A model generated the notes under the pieces. It did not search any database, was not told the DNA's origin, and worked only from the letters and a program-made list of their open reading frames with translations. This document shows, piece after piece, positions 17,861 through 27,045 of a DNA stretch of 64,000 nucleotides. The first letter of the stretch is position 1. Every line of letters begins with the position of its first letter. Origin of the DNA: Streptomyces sp. NBC_01288 (lineage in GTDB: Bacteria; Actinomycetota; Actinomycetes; Streptomycetales; Streptomycetaceae); assembly GCF_035982055.1 (NCBI RefSeq), contig NZ_CP108427.1, forward strand, positions 9,733,001 through 9,797,000, in the 5' to 3' direction. The position numbers were made by a program, and so were the translations under genes.

Positions 17861-19891
17861 ATGACACCGATCAGCCGAAGAGGCTTCGTGGGGCTCGGTG
17901 CCACCGTGGCGGCGGGCATGGCGACGGGCACCGGAGCACGGCCGGCCCTCGCGGCGCAGCGGGCGGCGGCGACGACCGGCACGATCTCGGACGTGAAACA
18001 CGTGGTGATCCTCATGCAGGAGAACCGCAGCTTCGACCACTACTTCGGGCGCCTGAAGGGCGTGCGCGGCTTCGACGACCGCAGTGGCATCACGCTGAGC
18101 GGTGGCTATCCGGTCTTCAATCAGCCCAACGGCGGCGGGCGTCAGTACCCGTGGAAGCTGAGTGCCACCCCGGCGGCGGGCGGCCAGGACGGCGAGACCC
18201 TCGCCCAGTGCAACGGCGACCTGCCGCACTCCTGGTCATCGCAGCACTCCGCGTGGAACAAGGGCCGCCTCGACAACTGGGTCTCGGGCGTCGGGAACGT
18301 CCGCTCGCTCGGCTACCTCGACCGCGCCGACATCCCCTTCCACTACGCGCTCGCCGACAACTACACGATCTGCGACGCCTACTTCTGCTCCACCCTCAGC
18401 GCGACCGGCCCCAACCGCACCTATCTGTGGAGCGGCAAGGTCGACTCCTCCAGCTACGACGGCGGTGACGAGTCCGGCCTGACCTGGCAGACCTACGCCG
18501 AGTCTCTCCAGAACGCCGGAGTGACCTGGAAGGTCTACCAGAACGCGTCCGACAACTACGGCGACAATGCCTGCGCCTACTTCAAGAACTTCACCAACTC
18601 CAAGGCGGGCAGCCCCCTTTACGACCGCGGCATGTCCTCCGTCCCGGCCGCCACCGGCTCGACCCCCGACGACATCGCCGCCGCCATCAAGGCCGACGTC
18701 CTCGCAGGCACCCTCCCGCAGGTCTCCTGGGTGGTCCCCAACCAGGCCTTCTCCGAGCACCCTTACGCCCCGCCCGGCGACGGCGCCCACTTCGTGAGCC
18801 TCGTCTACCAGGCCCTCGCCGCCGACCCGGACGTCTTCGACTCGACCGTCCTGTTCCTCAACTACGACGAGAACGACGGCTACTTCGACCACGTCCCGCC
18901 GCCCGCCCCACCGGCCGGCACCGACGGCGAGTTCCTCAACGGCGTCCCGTACGGCTTCGGTTTCCGCGTCCCGATGATCGTCATCTCGCCCTGGACGCGC
19001 GGCGGTTGGGTCTCCTCCGAGGTCTTCGAGCACACCTCGGTCCTGCGCTTCCTGGAGACCTGGACCTCGACGCTGGGCAAGCCCGCCGCCTGCCCCAACA
19101 TCAACACCTGGCGCCGCAAGGTCAGCGGCGACCTGACCGGCGTCTTCGACTTCGCCAACCCGGTGTACGGCGCGGTGTCCCTGCCCGGGACCAGCGTCAT
19201 CGGCCTCTCCACCTGCGGCCCGCTGCCCAACCCGGTACCGACGGACAACGCCCTGCCCGTCCAGGAGACCGGCACCCGGCCCGCCCGCGCGCTGCCGTAC
19301 CAGCCCAACGGGTACCTGGATCACCTGGAGTTCGGGTCGAGCGGCAAGATCCTCGCCTGGTTCGCCATGACCAACCAGGGCGGCGCCGCCAAGAGCGCCG
19401 CCCACCTCTCCATCCACCCCAACGCCTACCGCGACACCACGCCCTGGCAGTACACGGTCGACCCGGGCGGCACCGCCTCCGACTACTTCAACATCGGGTC
19501 GGGTTACGGCAGCGGCAAATACGACATCACCATGGTCGGCCCGAACCGCTTCCTGCGCCGCTTCCAGGGCGACGCGACGAAAGCGGGCAAGTCCGTTGAG
19601 GTGAGCACCCGTTACGCCGTCGAGTCCGGCACCGGCAAGCTCGCCGTCTACTTCAAGATGGCCAACTCGTCCGCCGCGTCGGTGAAGTTCACCATCACCT
19701 CGAACCACTACCGCAGCGACGGACCGTGGGCCTACACGGTCGCCGTGGGCGCGTCCACGGAGGACGTCTTCAACGCCGTGGCGTATCAAGGCGGTTGGTA
19801 CGACTTCACGGTCACCGTCGACTCCGACGCGACCTGGTCGCGCCGGTTCGCCGGGCACCTGGAGTCGGGTGCGGCGAGCGTCAGCGGCTGA
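17861..19891 (+). CDS. Tat-exported phosphocholine-specific phospholipase C
   Basis: 676 residues from ATG 17861, preceded by GGTGGGG. The N-terminus MTPISRRGFVGLG carries a twin-arginine motif followed by an Ala-rich hydrophobic stretch ending ALAAQ, so folded export by Tat is expected. The phosphoesterase domain (~45-430) has VVILMQENRSFDHYFG, the PDDIAAAIKADV region, NYDENDGYFDHVPPP and VISPWTRGGWVSS. Two C-terminal copies of the ~90-residue domain of non-haemolytic phospholipases C follow (YHLDHLEFG-type and TRYAVESGTGKLAVYF). It hydrolyses phosphatidylcholine-type lipids outside the cell, releasing phosphorylated head groups. Its 3' end overlaps the convergent oxidoreductase by 11 bp. 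Confidence 0.92.
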   Translation: MTPISRRGFVGLGATVAAGMATGTGARPALAAQRAAATTGTISDVKHVVILMQENRSFDHYFGRLKGVRGFDDRSGITLSGGYPVFNQPNGGGRQYPWKLSATPAAGGQDGETLAQCNGDLPHSWSSQHSAWNKGRLDNWVSGVGNVRSLGYLDRADIPFHYALADNYTICDAYFCSTLSATGPNRTYLWSGKVDSSSYDGGDESGLTWQTYAESLQNAGVTWKVYQNASDNYGDNACAYFKNFTNSKAGSPLYDRGMSSVPAATGSTPDDIAAAIKADVLAGTLPQVSWVVPNQAFSEHPYAPPGDGAHFVSLVYQALAADPDVFDSTVLFLNYDENDGYFDHVPPPAPPAGTDGEFLNGVPYGFGFRVPMIVISPWTRGGWVSSEVFEHTSVLRFLETWTSTLGKPAACPNINTWRRKVSGDLTGVFDFANPVYGAVSLPGTSVIGLSTCGPLPNPVPTDNALPVQETGTRPARALPYQPNGYLDHLEFGSSGKILAWFAMTNQGGAAKSAAHLSIHPNAYRDTTPWQYTVDPGGTASDYFNIGSGYGSGKYDITMVGPNRFLRRFQGDATKAGKSVEVSTRYAVESGTGKLAVYFKMANSSAASVKFTITSNHYRSDGPWAYTVAVGASTEDVFNAVAYQGGWYDFTVTVDSDATWSRRFAGHLESGAASVSG

Positions 19892-20906
19892 CGTCGGCGT
19901 ACAGGCCCGGGCGCGGGGCGAGTTCGACGGCCACCCGGCCGCCGCTCTCCAGCGCCCGGACCCCGGCCTCGGCGATCGCGGAGGACGCGTAGCCGTCCCA
20001 GACGCTCGGGCCGGTGACCAGGCCCCGCCGGGTGGCGTCGACCCACGACTGCACCTCGCGGTCGTAGGCGTCCGCGAACCGGACGAGATAGTCCAGCGGC
20101 ACGTCCTCGTGCGCGCTGCCCCGCGTGGTGACGACCATCGCGCGGTCCTCGCCGATCCGGGCGCTGCCCGCCTCGCACACGGCCTCGCAGCGGACCTGGT
20201 AGCCGAAGCCGGAGTTGACGAAGATCTCGACGTCGACCAGGGCGCCGCCGTCGGTCTCGAAGAGCACCAGCTGCGGGTCGACCAGACCCTCCGGGGCGTT
20301 CGCCGACGATCGCGGGCTGAGCACGGTCACCGCCGTGAGTTCCTGGCCGAGCAGCCAGCGGGCCGCGTCGATCTCGTGCGAGACGGAGCTGTCGATGAGC
20401 ATCGCCGAGGTGAAGTACGGCGGCGAGGACACATTGCGGTGGACGCAGTGCAGCATCAGCGGGCGCCCCAACTGCCCGCTGTCCAGCAGGGACTTGAGGC
20501 CCTGGTGCTCCGCGTCGTAGCGCCGCATGAACCCGATCTGCGCCAGCCGTCGCCCGAGGCGCGCCTCCGCCTCCACCACCCGGAGCGCTCCGATGGAGTC
20601 GGGCACCATGGGCTTCTCGCACAGCACCGGCAGGCCGCGGGCGAAGGCCGCGAGCAGTGCCTCCTCGTGCGCGGGTCCCGGCGAGGCGATGAGCACCGCC
20701 TCGACCCCGGGGGCGTCCAGCGCGGCCACGGCGTCCTCGTGCACCGCGACCGCGTCCAGTCCTGCCACCGCCTCCTTGGCGCGCTCCGTGTCGGGGTCGG
20801 CCACTGCGGCGACCCTGGCGCCGCTCACCACCTGGTCGAGGCGTCGTATGTGGTCGGCTCCCATGTGTCCCGCACCCAGCACGGCCACGCCCAGCAGGTC
20901 ACCCAC
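19881..20906 (-). CDS. Gfo/Idh/MocA-family NAD(P)-dependent oxidoreductase
   Basis: 341 residues from a GTG start with GGAG 8 nt upstream. The Rossmann motif is VLGAGHMGADHIRRL (residues ~9-23); AVADPD follows, then the conserved CEKPM (~97) and the substrate-domain region DSSVSHEIDAARWLLG (~175), whose His is the usual catalytic residue. Relatives include inositol 2-dehydrogenase, so oxidation of a sugar or cyclitol hydroxyl is the likely chemistry. No inositol-catabolism genes are nearby and the substrate stays open. Confidence 0.88.
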   Translation of the reverse strand: MGDLLGVAVLGAGHMGADHIRRLDQVVSGARVAAVADPDTERAKEAVAGLDAVAVHEDAVAALDAPGVEAVLIASPGPAHEEALLAAFARGLPVLCEKPMVPDSIGALRVVEAEARLGRRLAQIGFMRRYDAEHQGLKSLLDSGQLGRPLMLHCVHRNVSSPPYFTSAMLIDSSVSHEIDAARWLLGQELTAVTVLSPRSSANAPEGLVDPQLVLFETDGGALVDVEIFVNSGFGYQVRCEAVCEAGSARIGEDRAMVVTTRGSAHEDVPLDYLVRFADAYDREVQSWVDATRRGLVTGPSVWDGYASSAIAEAGVRALESGGRVAVELAPRPGLYADVSR

Positions 20907-20999
20907 GTGTGCACTCCCTCTCCGTCGACGATCACGCCGTAGCGTACGCCGTAGGGGAGGGGGCCTCCGGAATGCTCGGGACCCGGCGGCGAGGTGGGT

Positions 21000-22100
21000 T
21001 CAGTAGCGCAGCACGCCCGCGATGCCGTCCGCGTCGTTGAGGGTGCCGTCGGGGACGAAGCGGACGTCGGCGCCTGTCTCCAGGCACTGTTCGACGATCT
21101 CGTCCACGATGTCCTCGCGGGCGTCGAGGTCGCTGCCGTCGGCCGGGACCAGATGGTCGCCGTGGTCGTCGCGGACCGTGACGCGGTAGTTCTCCTCGAC
21201 GGCCAGCAGCCGGACCCGGCCCTCGCGGGCGTTCTGCCAGACCTCGTCGACGCCGGCCACGAACTCCTTGCGCCCGCGCGCCGATTCGAGTTCCCGGGTC
21301 ACGGTGACGGTGTTCTTGCGCGCCTCGGCGTCGACCAGCGGCCGTACGGCCTGCCACACGGCGTCGGGCGTGCCGTGCGCGAGGCCGCCGTGCGCGATGT
21401 GCACCGCGTCCTTGGTCGCGTTGCCGACCTCGTCGAAGGCGGACAGGGCGGCCCGTTCGCCGGTGATGTAGAGCGGGCGCCGGTGCTCGCGCAGGATCCG
21501 GCCCATCGCGGTGTCGGCCTCGCGCAGGAAGTGGCGGGTGTCCTCGTCGCGGAAGGTGCTCGGGATGTCCCCGATCCGCTCCTGGCGCTCGGCGTCGAAG
21601 TTGTCCCGGTGGTCGCGGGTCAGCGGGAAGCCGCCGGTGTGGGTCTCGGTGACCCGGTCGACCCCGCCGTTCCACAGCGTGACCCGGTCCGCGGCGAGCG
21701 ACAGCACCCAGAACGGGCGCTCGGATGCCTGCGCGGAGACGAGATTCCGGGTGAGGAACGTGTCGGAGAGCACCACACGTTCCGGCACGGACCTGGCGAG
21801 GGACCACACCTGGTGCTCGCCCGGCGCGGCGAAGATCACCAGACCGTCCTCGGCGTGCGCCAGATCGACCTCGGCGAGTGCCTGGTCGAGCTGACGGGAG
21901 ACATCGATGCGCCGCTCCCGGGGAACCGCGGGATCGGCCTCCAACTGCTTCTTGGCCTCGGCCAGCACATTGCGCAGCCGGACCGGATCCTGGGCGTTGT
22001 CGGGCTCGCGACGATGCGTCGGGGTGAGCACGGAGACCGCGGGGTAGGGGCGCGGGCGCCGCAGTTCGGTAAGCGTGGCGGGACTCAGTGCGTGCTCCAT
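21000..22100 (-). CDS. baeRF family 3 protein (bacterial archaeo-eukaryotic release factor-like)
   Basis: 366 residues, start at 22100 (MEHALSPATLTELRRPRPYP). The frame remains open far upstream, but that part is antisense to the antiporter gene. The pattern of YPAVSVLTPTHRREPDN, LKNVLAEA-type helices, VIFAAPGEHQVWSL, TFLTRNLV, HIAHGGLAHG and the acidic C-terminus with CLETGADVRFVPDGTL matches the baeRF3 group of the eRF1/Vms1-like superfamily. Members may act in ribosome-associated peptidyl-tRNA or stress processes, but none of this group is well understood. TATCGT on the minus strand (22107-22112) is 6 nt before the ATG; there is no Shine-Dalgarno. Confidence 0.75.
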   Translation of the reverse strand: MEHALSPATLTELRRPRPYPAVSVLTPTHRREPDNAQDPVRLRNVLAEAKKQLEADPAVPRERRIDVSRQLDQALAEVDLAHAEDGLVIFAAPGEHQVWSLARSVPERVVLSDTFLTRNLVSAQASERPFWVLSLAADRVTLWNGGVDRVTETHTGGFPLTRDHRDNFDAERQERIGDIPSTFRDEDTRHFLREADTAMGRILREHRRPLYITGERAALSAFDEVGNATKDAVHIAHGGLAHGTPDAVWQAVRPLVDAEARKNTVTVTRELESARGRKEFVAGVDEVWQNAREGRVRLLAVEENYRVTVRDDHGDHLVPADGSDLDAREDIVDEIVEQCLETGADVRFVPDGTLNDADGIAGVLRY

Positions 22101-22187
22101 AACAGCACGATAGGGCCGAATGACGGATGGGGCATATGGGGGAAGCCTGCCAGGCAAATAGGATAATTGGTTGCTAACATCCCTCGG

Positions 22188-23609
22188 GTGACGCAAGCCG
22201 CCACCACCGACACCTCCACCGCCAAGCTGACCCTGCCGACGCTGACCACCATGGTCGTCGGCTCCATGGTCGGGGCCGGGGTGTTCTCGCTCCCGCGCAG
22301 GTTCGCGCAGGAGACGGGCGTGGCCGGCGCCCTGATCGCCTGGGCCGTCGCCGGCACGGGCATGCTGATGCTGGCCTTCGTCTTCCAGACCCTCGCTGTC
22401 CGCAGACCCGACCTCGACGCCGGTGTGTACGCCTACGCCAAGGCCGGGTTCGGCGAATACCTCGGCTTCTTCGCCGCGTTCGGCTACTGGGCCAGCGCCT
22501 GCGTCGGCAACGTGACGTACTGGGTGCTGATCATGTCGACGATCGGCACGATCGCCCCGTCCCTCGGCGAAGGCGACACCGTCCTCGCGGTGGTCCTCTC
22601 CTCGGCCGGACTGTGGCTCTTCTTCCTGCTGATCAGCCGCGGTGTGAAGGAGGCGGCGGCCATCAACCGGATCGTCACCGTCGCCAAGGTCGTGCCGATC
22701 CTCGTCTTCGTCGTCCTGGCGCTCTTCTGCCTCAAGCCCCATGTCTTCGCGGAGAATTTCGGCGGCGCCGACTACGCGGGCTCCCTGTTCCAGCAGGTCA
22801 AGGGCACCATGCTGGCTACCGTCTTCGTGTTCCTGGGCGTCGAGGGCGCCAGCGTCTACTCCCGGCACGCCCAGCGCCGCGAGGACGTCGGACGCGCCAC
22901 CGTCCTCGGCTTCCTCAGCGTCTTCGCCGTCTTCGCGTCGGTGACGATCGTGTCGTACGGCCTGATGCCGATGGGTGAGATCGCCGAACTGCGGCAGCCC
23001 TCGATGGCGGGCGTGCTGGAGCACGCGGTGGGCACCTGGGGGAAGGTCTTCGTCAGCGTCGGGCTGATCGTCTCCGTGCTGGGCGCCTATCTCGCCTGGA
23101 CGCTGATGGCGGCCGAGGTGCTGTTCGTCGCCGCCAAGGACGACGACATGCCGCGCTTCCTGACGAGGTCCACGGCGGCCGACGTACCCGTGCCCGCACT
23201 GGTGATGACGACCCTGCTCAGCCAACTCGTCCTGGTCGTCACCTACTTCTCCGACGACGCCTTCAACTTCGCGCTGGACCTGACCAGTTCGCTGACGCTG
23301 ATCCCGTTCCTGCTCGCGGCGGGCTTCGCGGTACGGATCGCGCTGAGGCAGAACCGCACGGGGCGCGGCGAGTTGGTGGTCGCCGTGCTCGCCACGGTCT
23401 ACACCGCGTTCCTTATCTACGCGGCCGGACTCAAGTACCTCCTCGTCTCGCTCATCATCTACGCGCCGGCCACGTTCCTGTTCGTCAAGGCCCGCAGAGA
23501 ACAGGGGCGTTCGCCCTTCTCGGCCCGGGAGCTGGTGATCCTCGCCGTGTCGGTCGCGGGCGCCGTCGTCGGGATCGTCGCCCTGGCACTGGGCTGGATC
23601 AGCCTCTGA
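22188..23609 (+). CDS. Amino acid antiporter of the ArcD type (APC superfamily)
   Basis: 473 residues from GTG 22188. TAACAT (22175-22180) lies 7 nt before it, suggesting a leaderless start; a TTG at 22167 would add 7 residues. About 12 membrane segments are visible, with the basic amino acid/polyamine antiporter pattern LPTLTTMVVGSMVGAGVFSL, GAGVFSLPRRFAQ, VFLGVEGASVYSRHAQRRED and AKDDDMPRF. It is 34 bp upstream of arginine deiminase and probably swaps external arginine for ornithine or citrulline. The GCCTGCCAGGC palindrome (22145-22155) sits in the 87-bp region shared with the divergent baeRF3 gene. Confidence 0.87.
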   Translation: MTQAATTDTSTAKLTLPTLTTMVVGSMVGAGVFSLPRRFAQETGVAGALIAWAVAGTGMLMLAFVFQTLAVRRPDLDAGVYAYAKAGFGEYLGFFAAFGYWASACVGNVTYWVLIMSTIGTIAPSLGEGDTVLAVVLSSAGLWLFFLLISRGVKEAAAINRIVTVAKVVPILVFVVLALFCLKPHVFAENFGGADYAGSLFQQVKGTMLATVFVFLGVEGASVYSRHAQRREDVGRATVLGFLSVFAVFASVTIVSYGLMPMGEIAELRQPSMAGVLEHAVGTWGKVFVSVGLIVSVLGAYLAWTLMAAEVLFVAAKDDDMPRFLTRSTAADVPVPALVMTTLLSQLVLVVTYFSDDAFNFALDLTSSLTLIPFLLAAGFAVRIALRQNRTGRGELVVAVLATVYTAFLIYAAGLKYLLVSLIIYAPATFLFVKARREQGRSPFSARELVILAVSVAGAVVGIVALALGWISL

Positions 23610-23643
23610 CCCCGTCTCCGACCTCCGGAAAGGTGCGTACACC

Positions 23644-24906
23644 GTGACCAGTCAAGACACCGTGGACCGGCATGAGTACGGCGTCCACTCCGAGGTGGGC
23701 CGGCTGCGCAAGGTGCTGGTCTGCGCGCCCGGTCTGGCGCACCGCAGGCTCACCCCGACCAACTCCGACGACCTGCTCTTCGACGACGTGATGTGGGTCG
23801 AGAACGCTCAGCGCGACCACGCCGACTTCGTCAACAAACTCCGCGAACGCGGCGTCGACGTCGTCGAGTTGCACGAGCTGCTCGCCCAGACCATGACGAT
23901 CCCCGCCGCCAAGGACTGGCTCCTGGACCGGAAGATCGTCGCCAACGAGGTCGGCCTGGGCATCGTCGACGCGACCCGCGCCTACCTGGAGAGCCTCGAA
24001 CCCGCCGACCTGGCCAAGTACTTGATCGGCGGCCTCGCCACCACCGACCTCCCGGACGACTACCGCAGCGACTACCTCGCCCTCGTCCGCGAGTCGACCG
24101 GCGGCCGCGAATACCTGATGCCGCCGCTGCCCAACACCCTGTACACCCGCGACACGACCTGCTGGCTCTACGGCGGTCTCACCCTCAACCCGCTCTACTG
24201 GCCCGCCCGGCACGACGAGACGCTCCTGATGAAGGCGATCTACACCTTCCACCCGGACTTCGCGGGCTCCGTCGTCTGGTGGGGCGACCCCGAACTCGAC
24301 TGGGGGCAGGCCACGTTCGAGGGCGGCGACATCATGCCCGTCGGCAACGGCGTGGTCCTCATGGGCATGAGTGAGCGCACCTCGCGGCAGGCCATCACCC
24401 AGGTCGCCAAGGCGCTTTTCGACCTGGGCGCCGCCGAGCACGTGGTCGTGGCCGGGATGCCGAAGCTGCGTTCCGCGATGCACCTCGACACCGTCTTCAC
24501 CTTCGCCGACCGCGACCTGGTCACCCTGTACCCGGCCATCATGGACGCCGTCCACGCCTTCTCCCTGCGCCCCGGCGACAAGGCACCCGGAATCGACATC
24601 GTCGACGAGGGTTCGACGCCGTTCACCGACGTCGTCGCCAAGGCACTCGGCCTGCCCGAACTGCGGATCGTGGAGACGGGCGGCGACGTCTACGCCTCCG
24701 AACGCCAGCAGTGGGACAGCGGCAACAACGCGGTCGCGCTGGAACCGGGTGTGGTCTTCACCTACGACCGCAACACCCAGACCAACACCCTGCTGCGCAA
24801 GGCCGGCGTCGAGGTCATCACGATCGTCGGCGCCGAACTCGGGCGCGGCCGGGGCGGCGGGCACTGCATGACCTGCCCGATCGTGCGGGACCCGGTGGAG
24901 TTCTGA
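23644..24906 (+). CDS. arcA: Arginine deiminase
   Basis: 420 residues from GTG 23644, with GGAAAGG upstream. It converts L-arginine to citrulline and ammonia. Motifs fit well: HSEVGRLRKVLVCAPGL near the N-terminus, MPPLPNTLYTRDTTCW (substrate-binding Asp), FEGGDIMPVG, SAMHLDTVFT (catalytic His/Asp) and GRGRGGGHCMTCP with nucleophile Cys408. It is transcribed after the antiporter as a two-gene unit. Ornithine carbamoyltransferase and carbamate kinase are not within view, so the pathway may serve as nitrogen source, pH defence or arginine export rather than fermentation. Confidence 0.95.
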   Translation: MTSQDTVDRHEYGVHSEVGRLRKVLVCAPGLAHRRLTPTNSDDLLFDDVMWVENAQRDHADFVNKLRERGVDVVELHELLAQTMTIPAAKDWLLDRKIVANEVGLGIVDATRAYLESLEPADLAKYLIGGLATTDLPDDYRSDYLALVRESTGGREYLMPPLPNTLYTRDTTCWLYGGLTLNPLYWPARHDETLLMKAIYTFHPDFAGSVVWWGDPELDWGQATFEGGDIMPVGNGVVLMGMSERTSRQAITQVAKALFDLGAAEHVVVAGMPKLRSAMHLDTVFTFADRDLVTLYPAIMDAVHAFSLRPGDKAPGIDIVDEGSTPFTDVVAKALGLPELRIVETGGDVYASERQQWDSGNNAVALEPGVVFTYDRNTQTNTLLRKAGVEVITIVGAELGRGRGGGHCMTCPIVRDPVEF

Positions 24907-25195
24907 ACTTCCGCGCACTTCACGGTTGTTGAGCAACTCTTTGCCCATGGCCGATTCCTGACGAGAGCCGCCCGGTGGAGCCCCGATCCGCGGATCTCGG
25001 GGACGCAAAGCGCGGCCGAAAACGCGGGGTCGGCGCGGGCGGTCAGGTTACGGGCATGTTGACCGGCCCTGTGGGTGTGACCCACGCTCGTCATATAGAT
25101 GCTTGATACAACTGGTTCGGCGGGTGTGGGCCACACGCACGGAAAGATGCAGGTGAGTGGCGCCCAACCGGCGGACCGGACGCAGGAGGTAACGC
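24907..25195. other. Intergenic region between arcA and the asparagine synthase gene
   Basis: No gene seen. CCCCGA at 24981-24986 and TCGGGG at 24997-25002 flank the palindrome GATCCGCGGATC (24985-24996), a good terminator for the upstream pair. GTGGGT GTG ACCCAC (25071-25085) and AT-rich TCATATAGAT (25091-25100) lie in the presumed promoter of the downstream gene. GGAGGT at ~25184-25189 is its ribosome site. Confidence 0.55.
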
Positions 25196-27037
25196 ATGTG
25201 CGGCATCACCGGCTGGGTCTCCTTCGAGCGTGAACTGCGCACCGAGGCCGCGACATTGGATGCAATGACGGAGACGATGGCCTGCCGCGGACCGGACGAC
25301 CGCGGCACCTGGGTCCAGGGCCCCGCGGCCCTCGGACACCGCCGGCTCGCGATCATCGACCTGCCCGGCGGCCGGCAGCCGATGACCGCCGACACGGCGG
25401 ACGGCACGGTCGCGCTCGTCTACTCGGGGGAGACCTACAACTTCACCGAACTCCGCCGCCAACTCGCCGACCGGGGACACCGGTTCACCACCGACTCCGA
25501 CACCGAGGTCGTGCTGCGCGGCTATCTCGAATGGGGCGACGCGGTCGCCGAACGCCTCAACGGCATGTACGCCTTCGCGATCTGGGACGGCCGCCGCGAT
25601 CAACTGGTCATGATCCGCGACCGCATGGGCATCAAGCCCTTCTACTACCACCCGACCTCCGACGGCGTCCTGTTCGGCTCCGAACCGAAGGCGATCCTCG
25701 CCAACCCGCTGGCCCGCGCCAGGGTCACCCTGGACGGCCTGCGTGAACTCTTCACCATGATCAAGACACCCGGACACGCCGTCTGGGACGGCATGCGCGA
25801 GGTCGAGCCCGGCACCGTCGTCACCGTCGACCGCTCGGGTCTACGGCGGCGCGTCTACTGGCAGTTGGAGACCCGCCCGCACACCGACGACCGCGACACC
25901 ACCGTCGCCCACGTCCGCACCCTCCTCGACGACATCGTGCGCCGCCAACTCGTCGCCGACGTGCCGCGCTGCACCCTGCTCTCCGGTGGCCTCGATTCCT
26001 CCGCGATGACCGCGATCGCCGCCCGCCAACTCGCCGAGCACGGCGAGAAGGTGCGCAGTTTCGCCGTCGACTTCGTCGGCCAGAACGAGAACTTCGTCGC
26101 CGACGAACTGCGCGGCACCCCCGACACCCCGTACGTCCACGACGTGGCCCGCGCCTCCGGCACCGACCACCAGGACATCGTGCTCGACGCACAGGCCCTC
26201 GCCGACCTCGACGTCCGCTCGAAGATGGTCCGGGCCCGCGATCTCCCCCTGGGCTTCGGCGACATGGACTCCTCGCTCTACCTGCTGTTCCGCGCCATCC
26301 GCGACCAGTCCACCGTCGCCCTGTCCGGCGAGTCCGCCGACGAGGTCTTCGGCGGCTACCTCCAGTTCTTCGACGAGGAGGCCCGGCGCGCCTCCACCTT
26401 CCCCTGGCTGGTGCGCTTCGGCCAGCACTTCGGGGACGACGCCGACGTCCTGCGCCCCGACCTGACCAAGGCCCTGGACACCGAGTCGTACATCGCGGAC
26501 GGCTATCGCACCGCCGTCGCCGGCATCCAACGCCTCGACGGGGAAAGCGACTTCGAATACCGGATGCGGCGCGTCTGCCACCTCCACCTCACCCGCTTCG
26601 TCCGCATCCTCCTCGACCGCAAGGACCGCGCGAGCATGGCCGTCGGCCTGGAGGTCCGCGTCCCGTTCTGCGACCACCGGCTCGTCGAGTACGTCTTCAA
26701 CACCCCCTGGTCCCTCAAGTCCTACGACGGCCGGGAGAAGACCCTGCTCAGGGAGGCCACCGCGGACGTCCTCCCGAAGTCCGTCTACGACCGGGTCAAG
26801 AGCCCCTATCCGTCCACGCAGGACCCGAAGTACGCGGTAGCCCTCCAGGACCACGCCAAGGACCTCCTCGCCCGGCCCTCCCACCCGGTCTTCGACCTCG
26901 TCGACCGCGAGAGGCTCCGGCAGGCCGCCCACCGCGACACACCCATCAGCACCCAGGCGGGCCGCCGCGGCCTGGAACGCGCCCTCGACCTGGCGCTCTG
27001 GATGGACCTCTACAAGCCCGAGATCGCCCTCGGCTGA
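25196..27037 (+). CDS. asnB: Asparagine synthase (glutamine-hydrolysing)
   Basis: 613 residues. The N-terminal Ntn glutaminase domain has the nucleophile Cys2 (MCGITGWVSFE), RGPDDRGTW and LGHRRLAIIDL. The C-terminal synthetase domain has the PP-loop SGGLDSS at residues 263-269, then SGESADEVFGGY and VGLEVRVPFCDHRLVEYVF. It amidates aspartate with glutamine-derived ammonia and ATP; some paralogues amidate other carboxylates or act in antibiotic pathways. The 613-residue length matches actinobacterial AsnB. The start has a strong GGAGGT. It is convergent with the hydrolase gene, with stops 8 bp apart. Confidence 0.93.
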   Translation: MCGITGWVSFERELRTEAATLDAMTETMACRGPDDRGTWVQGPAALGHRRLAIIDLPGGRQPMTADTADGTVALVYSGETYNFTELRRQLADRGHRFTTDSDTEVVLRGYLEWGDAVAERLNGMYAFAIWDGRRDQLVMIRDRMGIKPFYYHPTSDGVLFGSEPKAILANPLARARVTLDGLRELFTMIKTPGHAVWDGMREVEPGTVVTVDRSGLRRRVYWQLETRPHTDDRDTTVAHVRTLLDDIVRRQLVADVPRCTLLSGGLDSSAMTAIAARQLAEHGEKVRSFAVDFVGQNENFVADELRGTPDTPYVHDVARASGTDHQDIVLDAQALADLDVRSKMVRARDLPLGFGDMDSSLYLLFRAIRDQSTVALSGESADEVFGGYLQFFDEEARRASTFPWLVRFGQHFGDDADVLRPDLTKALDTESYIADGYRTAVAGIQRLDGESDFEYRMRRVCHLHLTRFVRILLDRKDRASMAVGLEVRVPFCDHRLVEYVFNTPWSLKSYDGREKTLLREATADVLPKSVYDRVKSPYPSTQDPKYAVALQDHAKDLLARPSHPVFDLVDRERLRQAAHRDTPISTQAGRRGLERALDLALWMDLYKPEIALG

Positions 27038-27045
27038 GCTATCCC

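Noticed and set aside
21000..23642. 880-residue frame that would extend the baeRF3 protein
   Set aside because: The part beyond 22100 is antisense to the antiporter. The family starts at MEHALSPATL and has a promoter-like TATCGT 6 nt before.
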